Positions 50,988 through 63,500 of a stretch of 64,000 nucleotides of DNA are shown piece by piece. The DNA comes from Oopsacas minuta. Taxonomy: Eukaryota; Porifera; Hexactinellida; Lyssacinosida; Leucopsacidae. The notes beneath the pieces are model-generated. The model searched no databases, was not told the DNA's origin, and saw nothing but the letters and a program-made list of their open reading frames with translations. Location: assembly GCA_024704765.1 (NCBI GenBank), contig JAKMXF010000133.1, positions 186,001 through 250,000 of the forward strand. The letters are read 5' to 3'. Position numbers and translations under genes: made by a program. Position 1 is the first letter of the stretch. Each line of letters begins with the position of its first letter.

Positions 50988-51596
50988 TTATTAATATACG
51001 TATACACGAATTCTAATCTAATTACAGTTTTGTTTACCATTCGTATTGGAATTGTTTGGGTATTAGCAAGGGAAATTCGTGCAAAATACAATTGCAAAAA
51101 TAGGCGAACTCCACTACGTAGGAAAGACGGAAGCAATATTGTTTATCCAGTTTTGGAGAACGTACAACACTAAGCAGCTTGTGTTTAGCGGACACTTTGC
51201 CAGCTGGACACCTATGCTGGTGTTAAGAGGTTCTACATATGCAAATGTTAGCGACCAGAAGAGACCGATAAATACCCAGCCACCCAATAAAGACCCCATT
51301 AACTTGAATATTAAAGAAAACGCGAGATGATAAATATTAAATATACGAATATACATATAACAACAATCACAAACTATTACATATAATACAATGCAATGTG
51401 TATATTTATAGAAGTGCTCTATACGGATATGGAAGTACATAATTAAGTGAAGTCGAGCCTAAAATATGTAAACACAAATCTACGTGAAAATCGTACTAAA
51501 CTCATATAATACATTAACAAACTATTGCTAGAAGTAGATAGACTAAATATACACACGAGTAGTCGTATCTTATTTGACTTAAAAACTTCAGTGTAT
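50988..51596. other. Spacer without gene
   Basis: Only short frames occur, none with domain signal. No RNA gene is recognised. Confidence 0.5.
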
Positions 51597-54245
51597 CTAC
51601 TGCTTAATTGCACTGTCTACATCGTCAGTAGCTAGGTTAATAGAGCTACATTGGAAGCCACAAGAGGAGATCGGTGGGTGCGACATATTGGGGTGTTGTC
51701 CCTTCAAATGCTGTCGTAACGTGGCTCTGGAACTGTAATATTTTAGACATATACTACATCGATACCTGACACCATTATGTACGTCCATGTGTGCGTCATA
51801 TGGCGCACGGATACGAAATGATTTGTTACAAACATTACACTGAAACGGTTTTTCTCCTGTATGCAGCATTCTGTGGTATTTAAGAGAGCCTCGTTGTGTG
51901 AATGCTCGGTTACAAATATCACAGACATGTCTCTTCTTAAAATGTCCAGACATCTGAGAACTATATCCCATTCTGAAGTTTGGAGTCTGTACTTTAGTGC
52001 TATCCTGTGGTAACAGTGCTAGCTGTGATGAATGTTGCGTTCCAATGGGCAATTCCGTTACTAGGACTCTGCTGTTATCAACTTGAGGCAATGTGAATAG
52101 CTGAGGTTCAGAATTATGTCTCCCATTCTCTGGGATTTGATGCTCACTGGAAGATGTAGACATCTTCCTATCAGTGAGATTAGAATCATCTGCTGTAGTT
52201 GGTCTATCCAGGGTTACAGTTTGTGGTTCTTGGATTATTTGGTAGAGTGTAGTACCATTAGATTGTTGTTGTACCCCTGGCAGAGTCTGGTTATTAACTG
52301 CTAGAGTTATAGCTGTGTTATCTTCTGTTAAGTTTCCTGATCCGTTTATGTAGATAGTGTTAGGCTAGAAGAGAGCATTAATAAATGACTACAATTAACC
52401 CAGAGTTATGCAAAAAATGCAATGGGGATGCTACTCCCTGAAGATGTTCAACCTTGGTACCAAAAGACAAGTAACATCAATCAGATTTGCAAAAATAGAC
52501 AACTCTCTGAGAATGGTGACTAATGCGTTGACCTATCAGATTTGAGAGTATACTCAGTATGATAGACTGATATTCTATTGGTAAATTGAATTTACAAGTT
52601 ACGTACATATATCTGAAACTGTAAATTGATTGGCTTAGGGAAAACATAAACATCTGTAATTCTAACAAACACGAGAGGGACTAATTATAATTATTTGTTC
52701 AAGGAACAATTCAAATTGTTTACACAATCAACTCCCGTAATAATAAACATGGATATATTGAAATACCAGCTGATATCCAAGCCTGAAAATGTACAAATAT
52801 GGTACCAAAATTGTCGTGAACTGTCAGAGTAACATATATTACATCGGCTATATCGAAATAATCATCGGCGGTCCCTTGAGCTTCGATATAACTCTAGCTG
52901 ATTATAGTTAGTCGTATATCCTATAATACACAATACCATTGTTAATTAAGTCCTCCAAGGAGTCAAATATATTATAGAAATCGTATCAGTGCTAACACAT
53001 AAGTATTTCTGCGTTATCATACGCATGAATATGTTACAAATAAAAGTACAAGCTATAGACTGAATCAGGAATAGTAAATGATGTTAATCTGTAAACAAAT
53101 GTATTAAAATATGATAAAACGTGGCTACAATATCGACATATAGTTATGTTCATATGTCATAAGCGATATGCGATTTATCCTTAGAAGTGATGAAAAAGTC
53201 TTGAAACTTGTATGAATCATATCAACAACTAGCTATCCTCATAACATGAATGTTTTGATATCTACGATGTGATATTTACAGAGCCACAAGGAGAAATACA
53301 TACATATACATCAATTAGGTCAAAGTATTCTTGGACCAAATTGGCCCAATTAATCCGAGAGAAGGTGAACCAATGGTACCTAGCTTAAGTTTCATGATGG
53401 CTATTATCGGCTCATTTATCATAAAATCTGCCAATAATTAGTGAATAAATAATATTGCAAAAATGAACTCATTTGTTAATAATAATCGCAGTCATTATTA
53501 TTTAATTCTATTGTTCTAACGACTAAAGCGGGTCATTAATATGTTTTGTTAAATGATATAACTGATATGAGTTTGTGCAATGATAGCCTTGCGATTAATT
53601 GGTTTCCCTGATTGTATGTATGTATTTTGGATTATATTTAAGATAGCCAGATGAATTGTGAAGGATATATGATTTCATAACCTTGCATATACACAATAAT
53701 ATTTATGTTGTTTGTGTCGATTATTCGCAGAAAGTAATTACCCAAACAAGCAATAAATGTATATTTTAGCGATCATAAAATGAAGTAAGTAATGTATGGC
53801 TGTAATTGCCTTATATAAGAGTATAACTATACTGAAAGTATATGGTATAACTCACTTGCTGATTAGCTCCTTGAGATTGTGGGATTAAGATGTAGTATGT
53901 ATTATTAGCAGGGGTAGGGAGGACCTGTTGCTGTTGTTGCTGTTGTTGTTGTACCGCTGTCCCCAGGGGTATCTGTGTGTTCTCCTTCTCATCTTCAGAA
54001 GAGGCTGTTTCCGGGTGGACAGGAACCTCCTCGGGTGTAGGGGGGTTTGGAGGGGGGTTGGAGGATGGGGGAGTCGATTCGCACTTGACCGAGGTAAAAT
54101 GTTGTGATATATGTTTATTGACCTCAGCCTCGCTCATGAAACCCTGCTGGCATAAGCCGCAATAGTATATGAGTAAACCAACAGATGGACTAATCGAATT
54201 TTGCAATATCTGTGTGCACAGAGAAATCTCGCCATTCTGACTCAT
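51597..54245 (-). CDS. C2H2 zinc-finger protein with polyQ
   Basis: Two exons (54245-53856 and 52364-51597) join in phase 0 to 385 residues. An N-terminal finger reads YYCGLCQQGFMSEAEVNKH. A Pro/Glu-rich linker follows, then a run of nine Gln near the exon junction, then three tandem fingers at about residues 265-345 (HVCDICNRAFTQRGSLKYH, FQCNVCNKSFRIRAPYDAH, YRCSICLKYYSSRATLRQH). The linker HTGEKPF is present between the first two. Probably a sequence-specific transcription factor; target unknown. The 1.5-kb intron carries a MITE family 1 copy. Divergent from the protease gene, whose ATG lies 285 bp away. Confidence 0.85.
52723..52906. mobile_element. MITE family 1 copy (full length)
   Basis: It is in the zinc-finger gene intron and is flanked by ACAATCAACTCCCGTAATA on the left and GATATAACTCTAGCTGATTAT on the right. 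The order of inner blocks is that of the opposite orientation to 49416-49569. Confidence 0.75.
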
Positions 54246-54530
54246 TCTATTCAAAAATATCCAAAAGTAATGGCAGTTCTATTCAGCGCAATCAGAGCGA
54301 AAAAATGACAGATTTAATGAATAGTAAAATTATTGAAAGAGCACGTGTTTAAATAGCATAAATATTAAGCTAACCAAGTGAATTTGGTCTTTATATATAC
54401 TTGTGTATGATGGCTTCATCAAGCACATGAAAAACTGTAAGAGTATAAATTCAGCTATACATATATATGAATATACCCAATACGCAGTAACAGAATAGCA
54501 TCGAATATATCCGAGCTAATTAGCTTAATA

Positions 54531-55613
54531 ATGCAACTTAAGCTAAAGCAAGTTTACTGCATGGCTTTGCTTGGGCTATTGCTTAGTGCATTGCAGATTG
54601 TAGCAGGGCTATATGAATCCAAGGCTACACTATATCAATCAGAATCTCTGCAAGAGTTCATAAAATTTGTAGAAAAACATAATAAAAGGTACTTAACTAA
54701 CCAAGAGCTTTACGCTCGCTTTACGAGGTTTAAGAACAACAGACAAGTTGTGGATGAATTAAATTCGAGGGTGCCGAAGGGGGACACCGCGAATTACGGA
54801 GTCACCGTGTTTTCAGATTCAACGACGGACGAGTTTGTTAAGCGACTAAACTTTATGGACGATATCTTAGCCGATGAGCGGTTAACATTGAAAGAGGATT
54901 TCTATATCGACCCTATTGATCCTCCTGTCAGCGTCAATGAGACATTATCTACTGATAAACTACCGTTAGAAATAGATTGGACAGAACAAGCGATTGTGTC
55001 ACCAGTGAAAGATCAAACTACTTGTTCTTCATGTGCCGTATTTGCTAGTATAGAGACGATTGAGTCCGCGTGGGCACTGAAAAATGGGAAATTATACACA
55101 CTAGCTATACAAGAAAATTTAGACTGTGGGCCAACGAATCCGTGCGTAGCAGGATCTTCATATAACTACAATTATATCCTGTTAATCCATCTTGGGGGCA
55201 TACCTATGAACACGACATACAAGTACACGTCAACTCGGAGTGATTGCAAACTCGATAAAATCAGTAGTTCCGATAGATTAGTTTCAATTAGCAATTACTG
55301 GTTAGTTAACTACCCGACAGATGGATACATGATGTCAGTTGTAAGCAAGTTTGGACCTGTGGGGCTTGCTATAAATGCTAATACACTACAATTCTATGAG
55401 TCTGGGATTATTGATTCGGAAGTAACCGGATGTAGTGAAATGGTTAATCACGCTGTACTGCTAGTCGGATACGGAGAGACGGAGGACCGGATCAAATTCT
55501 GGAAATTAAAGAACACCTGGGGTGAGAAATGGGGTGAAAAAGGGTACTTTCGGCTCATCAGAGGTAAAAATGCCTGCGGGATTAACCGGCTAATGTCTGG
55601 GCCTTATATTTAA
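54531..55613 (+). CDS. Papain-family (C1A) cysteine protease, cathepsin-like
   Basis: A single exon encodes 360 residues. Signal peptide (residues 1-26, hydrophobic core MALLGLLLSALQIVAG). The propeptide has an I29-type ERFNIN-like helix (FIKFVEKHNKRYLTNQELYA). The mature domain starts near LPLEIDW (about 144). Active-site residues are Q162 in KDQTTCSSCAVFA, C168, H307 in VNHAVLLVGYG and N328 in KNTWGEKWG, so it is predicted active. Usual CGSCW is CSSCA here, so the Gly after the first Cys and the Trp after the catalytic Cys are both replaced. Cathepsin-L-like by the propeptide; likely lysosomal or secreted digestive enzyme. Confidence 0.88.
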   Translation: MQLKLKQVYCMALLGLLLSALQIVAGLYESKATLYQSESLQEFIKFVEKHNKRYLTNQELYARFTRFKNNRQVVDELNSRVPKGDTANYGVTVFSDSTTDEFVKRLNFMDDILADERLTLKEDFYIDPIDPPVSVNETLSTDKLPLEIDWTEQAIVSPVKDQTTCSSCAVFASIETIESAWALKNGKLYTLAIQENLDCGPTNPCVAGSSYNYNYILLIHLGGIPMNTTYKYTSTRSDCKLDKISSSDRLVSISNYWLVNYPTDGYMMSVVSKFGPVGLAINANTLQFYESGIIDSEVTGCSEMVNHAVLLVGYGETEDRIKFWKLKNTWGEKWGEKGYFRLIRGKNACGINRLMSGPYI

Positions 55614-55616
55614 TTT

Positions 55617-56681
55617 AATAAATATTATGCTCGATAATTGCTATGATGACTAGTGCTATTCGTAATGTTGCTAACATGTATAGACATGTAACAGTGAATG
55701 CTGTTATCCTGTTGATGCAGATTTTGTTATATAAAAAAGAGTAACAATTATACCAAAATTGATGGGTATTTTGCTGTAATATATTTTGGCCAAAAGGTTT
55801 AATTAGATTATTCAAAGACGAGCTATTAGTAAAGAATGCAATTAGCATGTGATGACACGTGTTGTTTGCGATAAAAGTAAAAACATCTCTTTCCAATTAA
55901 AATTTGTCCAGGCCTCTCTCCTCGGATTTTATACACTACACAGTTTAAGGACATATTACAAGACAGACCTCCCACCCCCTATTTGAGTTCCAAAGTTGAT
56001 GTGAATATTTTACTAGCATATTAATATTCAAGTGTAATATGAGCAAACAACAAACTAAAATGTGCATAACTGATCACGTGACTTCACGTAGAATATATGA
56101 TACTTTATTAAAAATGTAATTCGAACAATTTGAACTCAAAAAAATTAACATGTGGATTATATTTTTCACAAAATAGTGTTAATAACTTGACTAACAATAT
56201 AGCGTATCAACACTATATGAACGCATAAATATACAGGTGATAAATAATTATTATTAATATAGACATATACCGTCATTCTCTGAATAAGCGTCGGGGCTAG
56301 AAAAAGGCTATAAGACTTGTGAATACAAAAATCTCCTCTCTCTAGAAGAGATCTTTGTATGAAATTTCGCCTCATTTGACTATGCAACAATTAGTGATGA
56401 TTAGTTTTGCAAAAGTTGTATAAAGTGATTCCGAAAAATATGATTATTTATGGAATGTTAAGAATCTGTTTGTATAATAATCCCCATAAATATAGTAAAT
56501 AATAGTCGGGTAAGTGTGAATTATTTGATCGTTAAATACACACAAATTTGATTATTAATTTATATAAACTGAGTTAATTAGAATATAGCAAATGCCTTCA
56601 TTGATATGTCTATCATAAAATCAATATTCTAATTATTGCAATGAAAAGTTTAGAAGTCATAGTGAATAACAACAATCAATG
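55617..56681. other. Spacer without gene
   Basis: AT-rich. Two open frames under 95 residues on the minus strand lack any domain. No repeat family recognised. Confidence 0.5.
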
Positions 56682-57651
56682 CTAGATGTCAGTTGGTATT
56701 TCCAGTGGGGCCAGGGCCTGTCGTTTCCTAGCTGTGTTCATATACGGACGTAATCTCCACTCTACATCAGCCTCTGTCTCATTGACAGTTCCAAGGCGAA
56801 TTAAATAAGGTCTGAGTTCGAAACGGGGGCCTACCTCTTCCAATTCTATTTCTCTACTTTTGAATTTACGTTTATACATATGGTGTCTGAAGGAAATAAA
56901 ATCTTTATCGTTAGCGAATGTCATTATCCTCTTTGCATCAGGTTTAGGCACGGGAAATAAATATTTTAAAATATTAGTAACTCTCTTGCCTAGTTTTGAA
57001 GTTAGATTATTAAAAATAAGATGTGGATATTGTTCAGATATTTTACCAACGTCTGGGATATCGTGACGTAATACTGTCCCTGATAGAGTAAAATAGGCAG
57101 TAGGACCGTACGGGAAATGTGAGACTACAATTCCATCAGGGACCCCCCTATGCTCGTGGGCTATAATTAGGTCAGTTACACCGTTAGATTTACAGGCCTC
57201 TACCAGTTGTGTGAGAACAGCATTACCTCTGTTTAACCGTTGAGCATTCGGGAAAATCAGTTTTAATTCTTTCGCGAATTGTTTCAACCTACTACTCGGT
57301 GAGTGAGATGTGGTTACTACTAATTTAGGATCTTCTACTCCTGCATAAGCGTACTCATCATCCTACAATAATTACTACTGTAAATACGAACACCAACGAA
57401 CGGTCAGAATATTTTCGCCTAGGTTCACTGTAATTTACCTCGTGTGTGGTTTCCAGTTGTGTATCAGGATCATCCAATTCCATCTTAGATACCAATCTCC
57501 CTTCATCTCCCCTCATCTCTGTAGGTATAGAGGTACCATCCTCTAACGCACGTTTGAATTTACGTTTCCGTTCTAGAATAGAATGTTCCTGAGACTCTAG
57601 ATTCTTCCTATACAAATACTCCCTGCGGAGTCTAGCTTGTCTGCGTAGCAT
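56682..57651 (-). CDS. IMP4: IMP4, U3 snoRNP protein
   Basis: IMP4 works with MPP10 and IMP3 in the U3 snoRNP to process 18S pre-rRNA. Two exons (57651-57439 and 57362-56682) give 297 residues (human 291). The start MLRRQARLRREYLYRKN matches the human N-terminus; the open frame upstream is not conserved. The Brix domain is at about 80-285: FAKELKLIFPNAQRLNRGN, ACKSNGVTDLIIAHEHRG, HFPYGPTAYFTLSG, KRVTNILKYLFPVPKPD, ISFRHHMYKRKFK and VGPRFELRPYLIRLGT. The C-terminus ends in the TARKR segment. Confidence 0.95.
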
Positions 57652-57854
57652 TAAGCTAGTAATTATTATTCTAAATAGTAATGAGCAAATGATTGCAGAT
57701 GAGAAAGAGAGAATTCTTGATAACATATTTAGCGAACAATACTAAAGTTGTTATCCTACATTATACTTTGAGTTGTTAGAATAATAAGAATTCTCTATCC
57801 ATTAATTACAGCTAATGCCACTGCTATTATAGAAATGGATATGAATACATATCA

Positions 57855-57970
57855 AAGTCTAAAATTGTACAAAGATGGTCCCAAACCTTCAGAGTAACAT
57901 AATGTATATCGGTTTTATCGAAGTGATTAGTGCTGTCCCTTGAGCTTCAATAAAACTGGGGTTGACTGTA
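57855..57970. mobile_element. MITE family 1 copy
   Basis: Inner blocks AAATTGTACAAAGATGGTCC and CTGTCCCTTGAGCTTCAATA, right tip GGGGTTGACTGTA. The left tip is degraded. It lies between IMP4 and PNPLA8. Confidence 0.7.
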
Positions 57971-58077
57971 ATGAAAATGAAATGAGTCATTCCAGTTATT
58001 TGATTCAAATTGACAATCATTACAAACTCATTTATTATTTACAATCAAAAGAAGTACAAAGCCAAAACAGAACTTTG

Positions 58078-60085
58078 TTACTTTGACATTTGTATTTGTT
58101 TAAAAAAATTTGTTAATCCTGATGGTTCACGAAATAACGCTTCTCTCATATTAGCGAATTTTATTTTATTGTGATTTATATACTTTTTGGTTTCTTGGAT
58201 AATTAAATTGAGCTCCTCTTCCCGAGACTCGTCCATAGGAACTTCTTTAGAGAACCCGGGGTTTAACCGGAAATAAGGAACACCTAGCATTGGTAATAAA
58301 TCAGATAGCGTGTCGTGTGTTCCATTAGAGCTAGATGTTATACAATAGAATAATACACGAAGTTTATCTGTTATTGAAAGTATGTTTATTCCTTGCGAAT
58401 CTTTATCGTCCGAACTAGATGACGCCGTTTCAACTAAGGATTCAAAATTACTCATTTTACCTGTACCGATAGATACCAAACATTGAATTTTATGCTCAGG
58501 CCATAGAATACTAGCTTCATGTATAGCAAGTGCTGATGGATTGTTAGCAACCAGACCGCCATCTTGGAATGCAGAACTCCCAATACAGTATTCAGCGAAA
58601 TAACCTATACATGATACATTAATGATACAAGCAATAATTGTATTCCACAGTGCAATTCTATGATATCAGAATGTATTGAGTTACATATGGGAATGCTTAA
58701 CACATATCACCGTAGGATAACGTATGCAGAAATATTATTATGAAGTAAACAATAAATGGTTGCACTTGACAACAAAAATCTACGATGGAATGCTGATCAT
58801 ATATCGCAAAACTGTAAGTACCCAGAAAATGATAATAACTGAATTATCCATGATATTAATCAGCAAATATTTGAAGACATTTATGTAATCAAAATAGCTT
58901 AATTAGTCTTACCAGGAGCTGCAGTAGAGGCTAGTATGGCATCTATCCATTTTACGTCACAAACACCTTCGTACTTGGATACCGATGGAATGCGGAAATT
59001 CCTAAATATATAAGGTTGTGGAGTGTCCCCCACGTGTGTCGCTACCACCCCCAGTCTTGGTTGGGAGGAGCTAGATGGTGTCACCCACATAGGCAGCTGG
59101 GTTGTCTTCTGTTCAGAGAGAAATTCTCTTAGCAACTCAGCGTTGTATATGGAATGTGTACTCCAAATCTGATAAGCAGCCCCAAATGTGCTCTGAGTAA
59201 ATATCTGGTGACTATAGTTACAATGATTACAGAAAGGAATTTTCATACACAAGATATACTTACCTGAATTTTTGGTAAATTTTGATACAATCAGAGAGTT
59301 CTATCTTACATACAAAGTGTAGAAATATAATTATAGCCCCTGTAGATGTTCCGTAAACTAAATCAAACATATCTCGGAGTCTTTGACCCGTACACTGCTC
59401 TAAGGCTGATAACAACTCGATAGCTACCAGACCTCTAGACCCACCCCCGTCTAGAGCAAGTATTCTGACACCTGACCCCTTGGGGTAACTCCCCCACCCA
59501 ATTAGAGAGAGGACCTGGTCCAATTTACCTAAATCACAAAATATATAATTCGAAATATCTGCAACAAACTATCGGAAATATTTGGGACAACAAAATCCTC
59601 AAATTTCTTTAAAAAAAGTAATGGAAATTTATAATTTTCCAAAAAGTATAACTCTTACGAGTGTAAGTAGCGAATGGTTTAGCTTCATCGGCGGATATCT
59701 TATCGATATCTAATCCCAGGTATAAATTCCTTTGATCCAGAGCACGTCTATGTCTGTGTAGTTGAAATGACGTCAGTTTGAGTAATCTCTTCGTTTCTTC
59801 GCATTCTAGAAAGCTAGTTACACTAGCGTCCTGTTGGAACGTCATAGAATGTAGTGTCGGGGTTATTTGATCCAGTAGGGTGTCTACTCGAGGACTATAA
59901 GTGGGGCGTGCCCTGAATGGGTAAGGAGGGAGAGTGTTTATGAGTGTCCTGAGGTGTGAATTGAAATTATACTTGTTTACAGTACCATGAGAGAACCTTG
60001 TTCCTGTTGTGTAACTGTAATGAAGTTGGACAGGCATTCGAACATACCTAGACCTCATTAGCATTTGTGTTAGCTGGTGGAGCAT
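58078..60085 (-). CDS. PNPLA8: Calcium-independent phospholipase A2-gamma
   Basis: A patatin-like lipase of mitochondria and peroxisomes that acts on phospholipids. Four exons (60085-59659, 59528-59264, 59211-58913, 58604-58078) give about 505 residues (human 782; the N-terminal part is shorter). Residues 1-30 are basic with Arg and hydrophobics, like a mitochondrial presequence. The patatin domain has the oxyanion loop LALDGGGSRGLVAIELL, nucleophile Ser in VYGTSTGAI and dyad Asp in FQDGGLVANNPSALAIHEA. Other family blocks are ILASTAAPGYFAEYCIG and VSIGTGKM. All catalytic residues are intact. The peroxisomal targeting signal SKL is not present; the C-terminus is QMSK. Confidence 0.93.
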
Positions 60086-60559
60086 AACACCAGGAATAAT
60101 TCTAGATCATTATAGTACAGCTCCAATAAGGAGATTAACTATGGCATGGATGTTGTACAATGTCTGTACGTCCTTGCGAACTCTGAGAGCCCGATTAAGG
60201 GACCGTTCAAACGTTACCAACGGCAAGGAGGGGACCGGGGGTGGTGTGCAGACAGCCCCATTATGTACTATTACAAAATCTGGCGCGGAACATCCATTTC
60301 AAAATTGTATGGCGGAATATTTTATTATATCTAAAGTTGTATGACAATACAGGACCAAATAATACAAAATGGACCGCGATTATTTATGCCCTCTTGTTCC
60401 CGTGTTCTTGTTGACAAACAAATATACTTTTGTATCACACATGAATCTTCAATTTTCTTAAACTAAGTGTTATATAATATAAGAAACGAAGTTTGTAGTT
60501 TTATATGAAGTATTGTTAGATAGAATTTGAAGGTTATACTTCCAAATACCTCTGTTGTT

Positions 60560-63500
60560 ATGGCGTCTGATTTCCTCTCAGAAATCAATAACTGCGGACA
60601 AACTATCCTACGTCTGGTTAGTCGTGGTAACGCTATTATAGCAGAACTACTGAGATTATCAGAGTTCATTCCTGTTGAGTTCAGTCCTGGACCTGATACT
60701 CCCAAAGAGGAGAGAGAGAGACTGGAACTCTTGTTACCAGATTTCTCATATTTCCAGAAACCAGACTTATGCGAGGCTAGGATAGATCAGAATGAAGCAC
60801 TACAGGTATTTAGTAACCCCTACTTTTCCTATTTGTATATATAATTGTATATTTAGAACAAAGATGAAGAACTACGAGAAAATATGATAGAGATACTAAC
60901 CAGATTCTACCTAGTTTTTGAGAGTGTTTACAAGTACGTCACAGACCTACAGAGGTTCTTAGAGGAATTGGACGAAGGCGTGTTCGTACAACAGACCCTG
61001 GAGAGTGTGCTCATGAATGCTGATGGTAAACAGTTGATGGCAGAAGCTCTGTTCCTATACGGAGTCATGTTAATTATTATAGAGGATAAATACGAGGCTA
61101 TTGTGAGTTATCAAATAATCTAGACAAGTCGACAGGGTGAATACATACACACCAAGTGAATAGCCAAATTGAGCTTTACCCCTAGCTAAGTTGCAATTTA
61201 CAGTCACCTGCCGTTATATCGAACACATATATCGAAACACCCGCTCATATCGAAGTTTGAAATTATACAAATAAAGTCCCAAACCGTCAAAGTTAGTAAC
61301 AAAATATAATCGATATAACAGGAGTTGACTGTATTTCCAAAGCCTAATAATTCACAAAAATACTGGCTATAAGGGGCTATAGTGACCTGACTCAATATGA
61401 TAGTGAATTATTTCACATAGCAATGAATTCATCTTATCCTCCCTGTTCAGGTCAGAGAACGTATAATGGTATCATACTACAGATACAGCTCAAGTAAAGC
61501 TAATGAAGACAATAATATTGATGACGTATGTAAGCTACTACGGAGTACAGGCTATGTAAAGTATCAAGGAGGATATACACGACCTAAGAATTATCCAGAG
61601 AACTATTTCTCCAGGATAGCTATCAGTGAAGAGTTTATTGATATGATCATAGGCAGATTGAGATCTGATGATATCTATAATCAAATACAATCATATCCAT
61701 CTCCTGACCAGAGGAGTGTTGCTCTTGCTAATCAGGTAACATCTACCATGGATGCTGAATTAATTTTAAGACAAATATTCTGACACTTAACTTTGAATTG
61801 TTTGTGTCTTATTAATGTAAACAATTATTGTTATGTACTTATATAGGCCGCTATGTTGTACGTGATACTCTACTTCCAACCATCTCTACTAAATTTGCAG
61901 CAAGCTAAGATGCGTGAAATCGTAGACAAGCACTTTCCAGATAATTGGGTTATATCTATCTATATGGGAATGACAGTTAACTTGATAGAAGCGTGGGAGC
62001 CTTATAAGGCAGCTAAAACAGCTCTGAATAATACGCTAGAGATGTCTAACTTGCAAGCACAAGCTATACACCACACTAACATGCTGGAGAAGACGAATAA
62101 GCAGGTCAGATCTAATTCCTGCTTGATGCCACAATTGCTTGTGGCTCAACCACTTTGTATAGCCATATCTCCAACATTATAAGTCCGTATTAATAGCTTA
62201 AGTTGCAAGTATGTAGGTCAGAGGGCCTTCTTCCCGAAAGATTCAGTCTCAGGACGATTCGTCATGCCATTAATACACTAATTTGTCCTTATAGGTTTTG
62301 AAATATTTGAAAGAAGGAGCTCTTGTAGAAGACTTCGTTCTAGACAATATTCCCCGATTAATGAGTTGTCTAAGAGACTGTAACGTGACAATACGATGGC
62401 TAATGTTACACACAGCTTATACACCTGAATGTGAGATAGCTGGTAGGTGTAAGAAGGTGAGAGAACAGCTGATCCAGGATTGTAGATATGATCCTACTAA
62501 AGTATTTGAATTATTATTAAACACAGCTCAATTTGAGTTTGTGCTCTCTGAGATGTGTAAGAAATTATTGGATATGAAATATGAGATTTGGTTGAATGAT
62601 AAAGATGAGTGTTCTTCTAGATTGAGAGAGCTTGGAGAGGTGAGTAATATATACATATATGGATATATAGTGTTATTACTGTAATACAAGTGTGTCCTCG
62701 AGTAAACGCATACTTCCCAACTGTCCAGAAACGTGACAAAAACTGTAAACACTTTTTTCTTAGGTATTCTCAGGAGAGAAGCCCCTAACTCGTGTGGAGA
62801 GGAACGACAACCTACAGGCCTGGTTCCAAGAGATGGCTAACCAAATAGATAAACTTAGCTATGAGGATAGTACATCAGCTGGTAGGAAGATAGTACAGCT
62901 GATACAAGCTATGGAAGAGGTGTTAGAATTCCATCAACTGGAACAGAATCTACAGGTTAAACAGTTCCTCCTAGATGTCCAGAGATATCTCAAACATATG
63001 CTACGTACTATTAATATTAAAGGAGAGACCCTCGTAGTGTTAAAGATAGTATCTGACCTTTCTTATGCTTGGATTATTATAGATACTTATACTCCATTCA
63101 TGCAGGTATGTAGATTTTTGTGAGAACACCCTTGGGGTTACAACACATGTTCTTATAACCCGTATAATATACAGGAATATATGAGAACCGTTTTCCAGAA
63201 CATGGTGCTTATAACCGGCATCCACTGTACAATTGTTAGATAAGACGAACTATAATACTGTAGAACTTGGACATCTTATCCGAGTCCTACTGTATTTAGA
63301 ATATTTGTTTATATTTAAGTTTCTTAGGAAGGAATCAAGAAGAACCCTCAGCTTGTAATAAAGCTCCGTGCTACCTTCCTGAAGCTAGCTACAGCACTAG
63401 ACCTCCCTCTAGTCCGTATACTACAAGCTAATAGCTCAGATCTACAGTCTGTATCTAAATACTATTCATCTGAATTAGTGTCTTATGTAAGGAAAGTATT

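Noticed and set aside
51079-51330. 83-residue plus-strand frame beginning at GTG
   Set aside because: No ATG and no domain; the DNA may be a transposon fragment but I could not identify a family.
60141-60344. Plus-strand frames between PNPLA8 and WASHC5
   Set aside because: They lie in the short divergent promoter region, overlap each other in two frames, and have no domain or splice logic.
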